Of a stretch of 64,000 nt of DNA, positions 19,080 to 26,759 are shown piece after piece. A model generated the notes under the pieces. That model had not been told where the DNA came from and ran no database searches. It saw only the letters and a list, made by a program, of their open reading frames with translations. The DNA is from CAIQPV01 sp963719855 (GTDB lineage: Bacteria; Pseudomonadota; Gammaproteobacteria; Burkholderiales; Gallionellaceae), in contig CAVRDK010000001.1 of the NCBI GenBank assembly GCA_963719855.1, positions 310,001 through 374,000 of the forward strand, in the 5' to 3' direction. The position numbers and the translations under genes were made by a program. Positions within the stretch are counted from its first letter, which is position 1. Every line of letters starts with the position of its first letter.

Positions 19080-22000
19080 GAATACGCTTTTAGATAATAT
19101 TAGGTGCGGCAAGGTGGATATCTCCACCCTCAGTGGGGCCGATTACCAACAACTTGTCTTTGAGCAACTTCTCAATAAGCTCTTTATGGATACTGGAGTG
19201 CTTACTGTGGAAAACAATACTCAAGGCCCGGTGGACTACGTAGTGAGTGAACCATCCGGCAAGGGGATGCTTGGGAAGGACAGGATGCACTACTTCGAGT
19301 GCAAGAACTACTCCCGAACCCTAGAGTTGGACAATGTAGCAAAGATAATGGTTGTTGCTGTAGCCGATCAGCCAGACAGCGTGCATGTGGTGTCACGTAC
19401 CCGTCTTCAGCCGCAGATTTCGACCTATGCATCTAGGCTGTTTGACGTCGGCACATGTGGCGACCCGATTTTCAGATCAATCATGTTTCGTCATTGGCAG
19501 ACGGATCAGTTGCTTAACTTCAATCAGACGAGCTTTGCCGAAGGAAGCGAAACAACCGCCAAAGAGGAAGGCAGCCCCCATAATATCTTTTGGTGGATGA
19601 CTGAATGCTCGGCATTTTCTGAGACTGAGATTGCGTCCTCAGATTTTCCAAATAGGCAAATTACGGTTCGAAAAGGGTGCCTATTGCTTTTGACGCTGGA
19701 GCTACCAGTGCAAAGGGCAGGGCGTACTGAACTTGTTGGTTTTCCGAAAGAGAGCTGGACTCCTGTTGCTTCCAACGACAATGGCGGTTTAACAACTAGG
19801 AGACTTAGCTACCTAATTGATACTGCACATTTTAAGGAAGGGGATGCGTATCTTGCCAGCGTAAAGGTTGTATCCGGTGTCACAGACACCCGGATCCCGC
19901 TGGGCGAACTTCGCGTGGGAGTTTCTGATGCACTCCTGCCTGAGCTCCGCCATGAGGAAGTTGAGCAGTTGCTCTACCAGATCGGCTCCTCGGGCGAATA
20001 CAGGTTAGTGCTCGTGGATGGGGAAGCCGGAGTAGGGAAAACCTACTTCATCGAAAAGGTAGCAGAAGAACTACGCGCGAAATTTGGTTTTGACGTGATG
20101 TGTTTCACGGTCACTGAGGACAATCAAAAAAGCTTGCTGCCTGCCTTACTGCGCGGTTGTCTTACCCCTCCGATTAACCGAAAGAGTTTTCAAGAAGTCG
20201 CGCTTGCAGTTCAGAAGGCGCTTCTTTCAGATGAGTTAGAGGAACTTACCTTAGAGGCTAATGTAAATCTTCTTGCCCGTATCGCTACCAGAATGGGGCC
20301 GAGAGTGTTCGTCCTGCGGGACTGTCAGCACCTGACTGAGCGGGTTGCAAATCAACTATGGACGCTGATTGTCGCACTCAACGACGCCGGTTGGGGCGGG
20401 CTGCGGCTAATACTGGAATACCGCCAGCCGGAAGCTACGTCGAACCCCGCGCTTAGCTCCTTAATTAAAAATATCAACTTGAAAGTCCGTAGAGTTTTGC
20501 TGACGAAATCAATGCTTTCTTTAGATGACAATCAGTTTTCATCAGTAGCGGTAAAGATATTTCGATCAGTCACGCCAGAGATTTCACAATGCCTAATGCA
20601 AAGAACCGGGGGTTTGCCACTATTCATTGATAGTTACTTACGGCGTTTGCTAGATATCGGCTTCATCATTCGGGATCGCGATAACCCATCTCTGTTTTCA
20701 ATCAATCAGCCGGCACAGGTTCTTGCTGACACGCTTCCAGTCAATGGCCAACTAGTTCTTGAACAGCGCATCCGTACTTGGCTTCGCGACAAGTTTGGCA
20801 GTGTCGCGGACATCATGTCCGTGAAGTTAGGACTCTTAGCCGTTGCCGAGGACGCCATTGGTCAGTTATTCATAAGGAAAGCGTTACAAGTTCCAGATGA
20901 CCAATTACGCGATATTCAAATTGCATTGAATGAAGGAAATCTCGGGTATGGACGTCCAGACGGACAAGTTGTATTCCGCCATGACCTGTTCCGTACAACG
21001 ATGATTTCGGTTGCAAAATCTTCCACTGTGTTTTCCATTCAAGCCAGAGAAACTGCCGAGAGACTGATTCAAGGTGGGTCAACAAACAATGAAGTCCAAC
21101 TACGATCACTACGTTCAAAGATATTCAATCTAATTGGAGACCGCGTCGCGTTGGAAGTTGAGTTACGCCTAGGAATAAAAGCAGCACAAGATGCCAGTGA
21201 CTACGGCCAACTTGTATCGTTCTTGTCGCAGCTTCTTTCTATTTTGCCGACTAACTCCAACGTTGAAGAACGACTTGATTTTATGAATGGCTTGGCGTGG
21301 GCAGCCTGGGTGTCAGACTCGCTCCTTGTTGCACGCGAGCGTTACCTCCAATTAGCCGACGAAGCAGAAAAGAATGCAACCGGAGAGTTCTCAATTGCTG
21401 ATGCAATTGCTACCGATGCCTACCGACGGGCCATAGGTATTGATCTTGAATTGATGGAACCGCTGGCATTCCTCATGAATGCGATAAAAGTATTGAGGCG
21501 GCGCCAGACACCAGTGACCCTTAATTCGATAATGAATAGGCTTGTGCTTTTTTGCGCGCGATTCGGATATCCCGATGCAGGGTGCAAATTTATGGAACTT
21601 GCGTTTAACTATATTGGGGATGGGCATCGGGAAAACGAGGGCGCTGTACTCTGCTCCGAAACAGGAGCGCTTTATGCGCTCTCTGATCCGGAGGCAGCCC
21701 TGTCGCTATTCTTGCAAGGGATTGAATTGGCTAGCGACGAGTGCCAGCGCTCATACAATGCACTAGACATTATGGTTTTGGAGACTTTACACAAAGGACT
21801 CGAACTCGATTTGGAACCATTCGGCCTTCTGTGGAAGACGTCCTCGCAAAAGAGATTCTCGGAAGTTCTAACCAGGGCGAGTTTGCTGCGTGGCTCTCTG
21901 TATTTGCGGGCAGGCGATTTAGGGAACGCTCGTCACTGGATTAGCAGAACGATGACGATGATCAACCTTTACCATTTAAAGGAATTTCAGTTGCCGATAC

Positions 22001-22392
22001 TTAACGATCTGCTGCTGCTTGCCATATTTGAAAAGGATGTTGACTTAGCCAGAAGCCGCCTTGTTTACCTCGCTGAAGAGTTTGAACTGATACTCAATCA
22101 ACGTGACACCATGTCGCCGTTAGTTCTGGAAGCCTATGAAGAATGTCTTAAGGCAGCCGCACAATTACCCGTTGATCCATCCCCCCTACACCGGCCCAGC
22201 CAGGCTCCTGAGCATTGCAACGTGCTTGGCGAAATATGGAGCAATATAGCGGCGATTGCTAGCAAGCTGGACGTTCATGAACTGACCGCCAAGTACAGTT
22301 CGCGTCCTACGTGGATGCAAGATGCAGTCGAGATTAACGCACATCGATATGTGAAGTTTGAAGATATCAATCTAGTTCTGGGGGCGTATTGA
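19078..22392 (+). CDS. Large STAND-like NTPase with N-terminal Mrr-like nuclease domain
   Basis: The 1104-residue protein has an N-terminal restriction-endonuclease-like segment (YQQLVFEQLLNKLF, then VDYVVS and HYFECKNYSRTLELDN, residues about 60-90). A P-loop VDGEAGVGKTYFIEKV follows at about residue 315 and a Walker-B-like strand VFVLRDCQHL at about 410. The last ~500 residues are helical and TPR-like (for example LRGSLYLRAGDLGNARHW). This is the general plan of Avs/STAND defence proteins that sense phage products and activate an N-terminal effector nuclease. The ATG at 19078 overlaps the inner edge of IR-L. Its 3' end overlaps that of the convergent glycosyltransferase gene by 21 nt. I do not recognise the exact subfamily. 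Confidence 0.78.
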   Translation: MNTLLDNIRCGKVDISTLSGADYQQLVFEQLLNKLFMDTGVLTVENNTQGPVDYVVSEPSGKGMLGKDRMHYFECKNYSRTLELDNVAKIMVVAVADQPDSVHVVSRTRLQPQISTYASRLFDVGTCGDPIFRSIMFRHWQTDQLLNFNQTSFAEGSETTAKEEGSPHNIFWWMTECSAFSETEIASSDFPNRQITVRKGCLLLLTLELPVQRAGRTELVGFPKESWTPVASNDNGGLTTRRLSYLIDTAHFKEGDAYLASVKVVSGVTDTRIPLGELRVGVSDALLPELRHEEVEQLLYQIGSSGEYRLVLVDGEAGVGKTYFIEKVAEELRAKFGFDVMCFTVTEDNQKSLLPALLRGCLTPPINRKSFQEVALAVQKALLSDELEELTLEANVNLLARIATRMGPRVFVLRDCQHLTERVANQLWTLIVALNDAGWGGLRLILEYRQPEATSNPALSSLIKNINLKVRRVLLTKSMLSLDDNQFSSVAVKIFRSVTPEISQCLMQRTGGLPLFIDSYLRRLLDIGFIIRDRDNPSLFSINQPAQVLADTLPVNGQLVLEQRIRTWLRDKFGSVADIMSVKLGLLAVAEDAIGQLFIRKALQVPDDQLRDIQIALNEGNLGYGRPDGQVVFRHDLFRTTMISVAKSSTVFSIQARETAERLIQGGSTNNEVQLRSLRSKIFNLIGDRVALEVELRLGIKAAQDASDYGQLVSFLSQLLSILPTNSNVEERLDFMNGLAWAAWVSDSLLVARERYLQLADEAEKNATGEFSIADAIATDAYRRAIGIDLELMEPLAFLMNAIKVLRRRQTPVTLNSIMNRLVLFCARFGYPDAGCKFMELAFNYIGDGHRENEGAVLCSETGALYALSDPEAALSLFLQGIELASDECQRSYNALDIMVLETLHKGLELDLEPFGLLWKTSSQKRFSEVLTRASLLRGSLYLRAGDLGNARHWISRTMTMINLYHLKEFQLPILNDLLLLAIFEKDVDLARSRLVYLAEEFELILNQRDTMSPLVLEAYEECLKAAAQLPVDPSPLHRPSQAPEHCNVLGEIWSNIAAIASKLDVHELTAKYSSRPTWMQDAVEINAHRYVKFEDINLVLGAY

Positions 22393-23328
22393 ACGGCAGA
22401 ACTCATGAATCCAGCCAAGAGCAAGCTTCCGGATTTCGCCGTTTGTTTCACCTAGTAACATGAGATTTTTATTTTGAGGGTAGCTCCAACGTGAAAACGC
22501 AGCCGGGCCAAATCCTGGCTTTACACGTTCATCGATTTCGTTCTTCCGCATAGGTTCCCAAAGAACCATCGCTGGCTTGCTAAAGGCCGTTGCCACATGC
22601 GCAGCGGAACTATCAAAGCCAAGGAACAAATCCGATGCCCAGATAAGAGCCATCATCTGGCGTACAGTAGTACGAAATCTCTTCGTTGAAAGTGATTTAT
22701 CTTCCTTGTGATGGAGGCCGACCTCAATTACTGAGAAGCCTTTGGGAAGGTCACTAAGTAGTTGAACCCACTCTTTCCGGTACCACTGATGATTTTCTGT
22801 TGGTGAACTAGTGCCATATGGATGGATACAAAGGATCGGACGGGGAAGATTTGATAACTTCAGCAGCGCATCTCTACATTCATTTTCTGTCAGATAGAGG
22901 CTCGGTCGCAGTGTTCTAGGAACGAGTCCATATTCTGCACAAATATTGGCAATCATATGTCCAAAGTGACAATGATCTTCATGTGCCGAATTGATCTGCT
23001 GTAGGAGTTCATGGGCAATCTCTTCCGCATCAACAATCGTATTTACGAATGGATTAGCTCTCCATATTGGATACGGCTCTTCGTCATCAACTGTTCCGAC
23101 ATCATCTACAGGTTTCATTCTGCCGGTCAGTAAATTAAGAGGTCGACCATAGTGGAAGGCCAATTCCTCAACGACCCGAGTGTACATAAGAACATCACCG
23201 ATACCTGTAACGCTCGGTATAGCGATGTCGCAATGATATTTCTTAGCGACTGAGCAAGTCGATAAGAAAGGGCTGAGGGAAGATAGATGCGAGTGCTCTC
23301 CCCCCTCGATAATGTGTAAAGATCGCAT
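22372..23328 (-). CDS. Glycosyltransferase family 9 (heptosyltransferase-like)
   Basis: The 318-residue product matches the ADP-heptose:LPS heptosyltransferase fold: an N-terminal SVTGIGDVLMYTRVVEEL Rossmann start, CIHPYGTSS at the domain junction, and a C-terminal donor-site segment DLFLGFDSSAAHVATAF followed by KPAMVLWEP. GT9 enzymes transfer sugars, usually in envelope polysaccharide synthesis. The start ATG at 23328 lies 2 nt inside IR-R, mirroring the STAND gene's position at IR-L. A lone GT9 gene in a plasmid defence region is unusual; a surface-modification role affecting phage adsorption is my inference. The gene follows the recombinase on the same strand, 23 nt after its stop, so it could be read from the recombinase transcript. 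Confidence 0.8.
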   Translation of the reverse strand: MRSLHIIEGGEHSHLSSLSPFLSTCSVAKKYHCDIAIPSVTGIGDVLMYTRVVEELAFHYGRPLNLLTGRMKPVDDVGTVDDEEPYPIWRANPFVNTIVDAEEIAHELLQQINSAHEDHCHFGHMIANICAEYGLVPRTLRPSLYLTENECRDALLKLSNLPRPILCIHPYGTSSPTENHQWYRKEWVQLLSDLPKGFSVIEVGLHHKEDKSLSTKRFRTTVRQMMALIWASDLFLGFDSSAAHVATAFSKPAMVLWEPMRKNEIDERVKPGFGPAAFSRWSYPQNKNLMLLGETNGEIRKLALGWIHEFCRSIRPQN

Positions 23329-23330
23329 TG

Positions 23331-23348
23331 ATAATTCCGAGTTATCAT
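23331..23348 (-). repeat. 18-bp inverted repeat, right copy (IR-R)
   Basis: Reverse complement of 19062-19079 with no mismatch; the match ends exactly at 18 bp on both sides. It lies in the 23-nt gap between the tyrosine recombinase stop codon (23352) and the glycosyltransferase start (23328). Confidence 0.85.
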
Positions 23349-23351
23349 CCG

Positions 23352-24248
23352 CTATACCCCATAAGCCCTCCTCAACGCCCCTCTCAACCCATGATCCGTG
23401 ACATGGGTATAAATTTCTGTCGTCGAAATACTTTGGTGCCCCAACAGTTTTTGGACATACCGAATATCCACACCCGCTTCCAGCAATTGAGTTGCCGCTG
23501 TGTGTCGGAGCATGTGGGGGGTGATGCGCCGCTCGATGCCTGCTTTGCTGGCGAGGATACCGAGGAGCTTTCTGGTTTTCTGGGTGGTGAGGGGTATTCC
23601 GGCTTCGGTAATGAACAGCTTTTGGGTTGCAGTGGCCTTGGTTCGCCGCAGGGGTAGGTACCGTGCAATCGCCAGGTTCAGCTTCGGCTCGAACAGGTAC
23701 ACTAGTCGCTGCCGGTTTCCCTTGCCGTGAATTTTTAGGCTGCTGTCCGCGAGGACGAGATCGTCGATGTCGATCTTTACCAGTTCGCCCACGCGGATGC
23801 CTGTGGTTAGAAGCAGCTTGATTGCAATTCCGATCGCGAATTCCTGAAAGCTATCGTCACTCGTTTCCAAATTGACGGCACCGGAGAGCAAGTTTATTTC
23901 TATGCTGCCCAGAGCGCGAGGCAAGCGTTTTGGCAGACGGATGCGTTCATGCAGATTGTCGAAAGGGTTGATGTCAATCACGCCCTCCTGCTTTGTCCAA
24001 CGGAAGAGCAGTTTCAAGCAAGCGATACGGCGCTTGATGGTAATTTCCTTGAGCTTGCGTTCTTCGCGCAGGTGTCGGATAAATTGACGTAGGTTTTCTT
24101 TGTCCAGAGTTGCCAAATTAGTTTCCCGTTTGGCGTGATTCTGGAAATCTTCCAGATCGAAAGTGTAGGCTCTGAGCGTGTGTTCCGACAGGCTGATAGC
24201 GGAACGACAATGGGATAAAAAAGATTCGCAGGCATCTTGCAGTGTCAT
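23352..24248 (-). CDS. Tyrosine recombinase (XerC/XerD-like)
   Basis: At 298 residues it has the size of XerC/XerD. It contains an N-terminal SAM-like core-binding domain (SFLSHCRSAISLSEHTLRAY) and the full catalytic set: TTGIRVGELV (Arg), GKGNRQR (Lys region), TPHMLRHTAAT (HxxR), LLGHQSIS (His) and TEIYTHV (nucleophile Tyr). The ATG at 24248 has AAGGAA 6 nt upstream. It lies right outside the 18-bp inverted repeat, which makes it the obvious candidate to act on that repeat. It is not followed by an identifiable attachment duplication. It could alternatively resolve plasmid multimers. Confidence 0.9.
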   Translation of the reverse strand: MTLQDACESFLSHCRSAISLSEHTLRAYTFDLEDFQNHAKRETNLATLDKENLRQFIRHLREERKLKEITIKRRIACLKLLFRWTKQEGVIDINPFDNLHERIRLPKRLPRALGSIEINLLSGAVNLETSDDSFQEFAIGIAIKLLLTTGIRVGELVKIDIDDLVLADSSLKIHGKGNRQRLVYLFEPKLNLAIARYLPLRRTKATATQKLFITEAGIPLTTQKTRKLLGILASKAGIERRITPHMLRHTAATQLLEAGVDIRYVQKLLGHQSISTTEIYTHVTDHGLRGALRRAYGV

Positions 24249-24363
24249 GGTATTTCCTTATGGTTGTTGTTGCAGTAATAAAATGGGTTGGTATTCAACT
24301 AGCGCTTATATGTGCAGGCTCGTTTAGGCGTGGAATTTTAGGAAATTGTTCTGAGCTTAGTTC

Positions 24364-24532
24364 AGCGCGACAGACACCTCAGTGTACCGGCTGCCTCTGC
24401 TGATGCAGATTATGTACCGCTGGATTATCTGCCGGGTATCTACAGGTAAACATGGCTGTGCCTTTCTCGGACACTTCATCAGTGCTTGGTAAGCATCCGT
24501 GCGAGCGCATTTGCAGCATTCGTTGTTGCGCG
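24364..24532. repeat. Region upstream of repA (right copy of diverged repeat)
   Basis: Partner of 18552-18720. Its survival in both copies, upstream of repA, suggests a leader or copy-control region, but I see no strong hairpin or antisense promoter. The preceding stretch 24249-24363 holds nothing recognisable. Confidence 0.6.
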
Positions 24533-24627
24533 TTCGAAACGTAGCCTAAAAGGTCATATTTCAAACGCCGCAGGAATAGTCTCAATGCTAAAAATTCTGG
24601 CATGTATTTCAATTCCACTACAGCCAT
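24379..24627 (-). CDS. Small unrecognised ORF antisense to the repA upstream region
   Basis: An 82-residue frame starts at an ATG preceded by GGAGGGAC (6 nt spacing), a strong ribosome-binding site. The product begins MAVVELKYMPEFLALRLF and resembles no family I know. Its 3' half lies in the duplicated segment; the left copy does not keep this frame open. It may be a relic or chance. Confidence 0.25.
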   Translation of the reverse strand: MAVVELKYMPEFLALRLFLRRLKYDLLGYVSNAQQRMLQMRSHGCLPSTDEVSEKGTAMFTCRYPADNPAVHNLHQQRQPVH

Positions 24628-24657
24628 TATGTCCCTCCAGTTCTTGCGAGTTTCTGC

Positions 24658-25563
24658 TTGGCAAGGAACCTCGTCGTGACTGGTTCTTCGCGTGTCGGCA
24701 AGCTGATCGCACTTGCTACCGAAATCAATGATGTTGAGATCGATACTGGATCGCTCGCCTTCATGGGCCAAGCGCTTGTTCAGACAACATTGCCCCATAG
24801 CGATCCTGGTGTTCCATTTTTTGAACGTACAAGCGGTGCAGTATCTCTATCGATCATCGCCAACCCCAGAATCGGTCTCCCGTTCGGTACGGTTCCAAGG
24901 CTACTCCTGGCGTGGATATGCACAGAAGCCGTGAAGACCAAATCTCCGTTGCTCGGTCTCGGTAAGAGTCAGAACGAGTTCTTGCGCAAGCTCGGGATGC
25001 GAACGGATGGCCGGGATTGCCAACGCCTTCGCGCACAGTCACTGAAGCTTTTCTCTTCAATGTTGTCCATCACTTACCAAAGCCAGGGGCGGTTCGGGCT
25101 GAAGAACATGCCCATTGCCGATGAAGCATTTATGCTTTGGGATCCTCATCGCCCGGATGACCGAATGCTATGGGAAAGCTCTCTGAAATTATCGGCTGAG
25201 TTTTTCAGGAACGTGACAGAATCGCCTGTGCCGATCGACATGCGTGTATTGCACGCCCTCTCCAAATCACCGCTGGCGATGGATGTCTATTCATGGCTGG
25301 TCTACCGGATATTTTTATTGCGTGTCACCAATCGCCCCAGCGTTCTCATTCCATGGCAGTCATTGAAGCTTCAGTTCGGCGCGGATTACGGTAATACGCC
25401 GCGCGGACTTCTGGACTTCAAGAAGCGATTTCTCCAGAGGCTCAAAGAGGCGTTGCTGTTTTACCCTGAGGCCAATGTTGCAGCGCAGGACAAGGGGCTT
25501 TTTGTGGTTGCCAGCCGATTGCGTATTCGCCATACCGGTGGAGCCAAACTTTCTCCGTTGTAG
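24658..25563 (+). CDS. repA: Plasmid replication initiator RepA (RepA_C family)
   Basis: The protein (301 residues from TTG 24658; ATG 24763 is an alternative) matches the plasmid-encoded RepA family: FFERTSGAVSLSIIANP, GTVPRLLLAWICTEA, LGLGKSQNEFLRKLGM, then LSKSPLAMDVYSWLVYRIF with winged-helix character. RepA proteins bind iterons at the origin and recruit the host replisome. Iterons and DnaA boxes lie right downstream (25585-25889), as expected for a RepA-iteron replicon. A decayed copy of the N-terminal half lies at 18722-19005. The gene argues that the element replicates as a plasmid, at least transiently. Confidence 0.88.
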   Translation: MARNLVVTGSSRVGKLIALATEINDVEIDTGSLAFMGQALVQTTLPHSDPGVPFFERTSGAVSLSIIANPRIGLPFGTVPRLLLAWICTEAVKTKSPLLGLGKSQNEFLRKLGMRTDGRDCQRLRAQSLKLFSSMLSITYQSQGRFGLKNMPIADEAFMLWDPHRPDDRMLWESSLKLSAEFFRNVTESPVPIDMRVLHALSKSPLAMDVYSWLVYRIFLLRVTNRPSVLIPWQSLKLQFGADYGNTPRGLLDFKKRFLQRLKEALLFYPEANVAAQDKGLFVVASRLRIRHTGGAKLSPL

Positions 25564-25716
25564 TTCAGCGCGCTCATATATCGTCTTGGCTGGCCAAGCC
25601 AGAAAATATCCACAAGCAAATCGCCCCCCTTATTTGTAAATCTACTTGAAAAGCTACATGCAACTACTTGGGGAAAGCCTCAATGCCTTTGCTGGCAAGG
25701 CTTTCAGCGTGGTCTG

Positions 25717-25854
25717 TGAGACAGATTTCACGTAATCATGAGACAGATTTCACATGCTCATGAGACAGATTTCACGTGGATAATTTTGCCAGGTCCTTGG
25801 AATGTACCACTGGCTTGTATTTGCGGACAATGGCCATTGAGACAGATGTCACGT
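25717..25854 (+). repeat. Iterons: four copies of a 17-bp motif
   Basis: TGAGACAGATTTCACGT occurs at 25717-25733, 25739-25755 (ending CAT), 25761-25777 and, with one change, 25838-25854. The first three are spaced exactly 22 bp, two helical turns, and the fourth lies 77 bp further. Such phased direct repeats after a rep gene are initiator binding sites. Confidence 0.88.
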
Positions 25855-25880
25855 GGATAAATTTGCTCAAGAACCGTTTC

Positions 25881-25889
25881 TGTGGATAA
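25881..25889 (-). promoter_or_regulatory. DnaA box
   Basis: TGTGGATAA is the exact reverse complement of the consensus TTATCCACA, and follows two near-matches (CGTGGATAA) at 25776 and 25853. Confidence 0.75.
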
Positions 25890-26051
25890 CTTTTTTCGAA
25901 TTGTGTCCTGTCAGGGCGGATTTCGGGGGTTGCATATTTTCAGGAATCCGTATGATGGGTTGAGGCAGAAGTAAATTGATGCAAATCGCGGCCGATTTGG
26001 ATGTCTCGGGGCAAGCGTAATGGAGCAAGAAAAATGAGCAAGGAGGTCAAT

Positions 26052-26468
26052 ATGCGAAACGAACAATCTGGATTGATGGTGGCAATCGTTCAACATTGCT
26101 GGAGACTTTTGAGTTTTCGCGGGGACTTGAGATTGATGCCTGACTCATCAGGATTCGTCTGGTTTGCCATGGGGGCTTCATTCCTTGGCGGAATGGCCGA
26201 ACAGTTTGTCAGAGGAAGGACTTTGGCGTTGGCGCTTGTCACTACATTCGCATGGCTTGGTTTCGTTCTCCTTGCCTCAAAAAGGAACGGGGAATTCAAT
26301 CGTCGCCTTGCTTCAGCCCTTGGTTTGCTGTCCGTAGGTATTCAGGTGCTGCTGGTACTCTCGATCTGGATTCCTGGAACCGAATGGCCGATTGCGATCT
26401 GGTCCGGTCTGGCAGTCACACACCTGCTATCCAACGCAAACAATGATCGGGCAGGGGTATGGCACTAA
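26052..26468 (+). CDS. Small integral membrane protein upstream of traD
   Basis: The ATG at 26052 is preceded by AAGGAGG with a 5-nt gap, better than upstream candidates. The 138-residue product has several hydrophobic segments (GFVWFAMGASFLGGMAEQF, LALALVTTFAWLGFVLLA, ALGLLSVGIQVLLVLSIWI, IAIWSGLAVTHLL), so three or four membrane spans. No family recognised. Its stop overlaps the start of the next gene (26459) by 10 nt, placing it in the traD operon, where a role in conjugation is likely. Confidence 0.65.
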   Translation: MRNEQSGLMVAIVQHCWRLLSFRGDLRLMPDSSGFVWFAMGASFLGGMAEQFVRGRTLALALVTTFAWLGFVLLASKRNGEFNRRLASALGLLSVGIQVLLVLSIWIPGTEWPIAIWSGLAVTHLLSNANNDRAGVWH

Positions 26469-26759
26469 CGCGAATCAATGTAGAGCACGCCCATCGCGTT
26501 TGGCTGGAAACTCAGGTGGTTGATCAGGGTTCCAGAGGCGGCACAAGATCCCGTTTCAAGGTTTTTGAGCGGCTGTTTGTCGAGGACAAGTTCGATGCGG
26601 AAGATATATCCAGTCGGGGGGAAATCAGTCATCTTCCCAGTGATGACGATCGAGTACGACAACGAGTCCGAGTTTGCCAAGCGGGCCATTGCCTATTTTC
26701 AGAAGAATCGCAAGAAGGGTACTAATCTCCATTTCTGGCCATCATCGAGCATAGTGTAA
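26459..26759 (+). pseudogene. Small gene between membrane protein and traD, frameshifted at GGGGGG 26616-26621
   Basis: Start and end are both supported by overlaps with neighbours: ATG 26459 overlaps the previous stop, and the TAA at 26757-26759 overlaps the traD ATG (TAATG). The two ends are in different frames. Removing one G from the G6 run gives a continuous protein of about 99 residues, joining DAEDISSRGK to SVIFPVMTIEYDNESE. It is charged, soluble-looking and unrecognised. Its setting suggests an accessory conjugation protein. Confidence 0.55.

Larger units (their letters stand above)
25585..25889. other. Putative origin of vegetative replication (oriV)
   Basis: Downstream of repA lie a 6-bp-arm palindrome (CTTGGC...GCCAAG, 25585-25598), ATATCCACA (25606-25614, one mismatch from a DnaA box), four RepA-type iterons (25717-25854), two CGTGGATAA boxes directly after iterons 3 and 4 (25776-25784 and 25853-25861), and a perfect DnaA box in reverse (25881-25889). 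T-rich tracts follow (TTTTTTCG near 25892). This is the standard arrangement of an iteron plasmid origin. No coding sequence is supported from 25564 to 26051. Confidence 0.82.

Noticed and set aside
19062..23348. The 18-bp repeat as terminal inverted repeats of a transposon
   Set aside because: No transposase lies inside and no target duplication flanks it (bases next to the two copies differ); a recombinase outside fits inversion or an operator better.
25585..25598. Palindrome after repA as an intrinsic terminator
   Set aside because: No T run follows on the + strand, and it sits among DnaA boxes and iterons, so an origin role is more likely.
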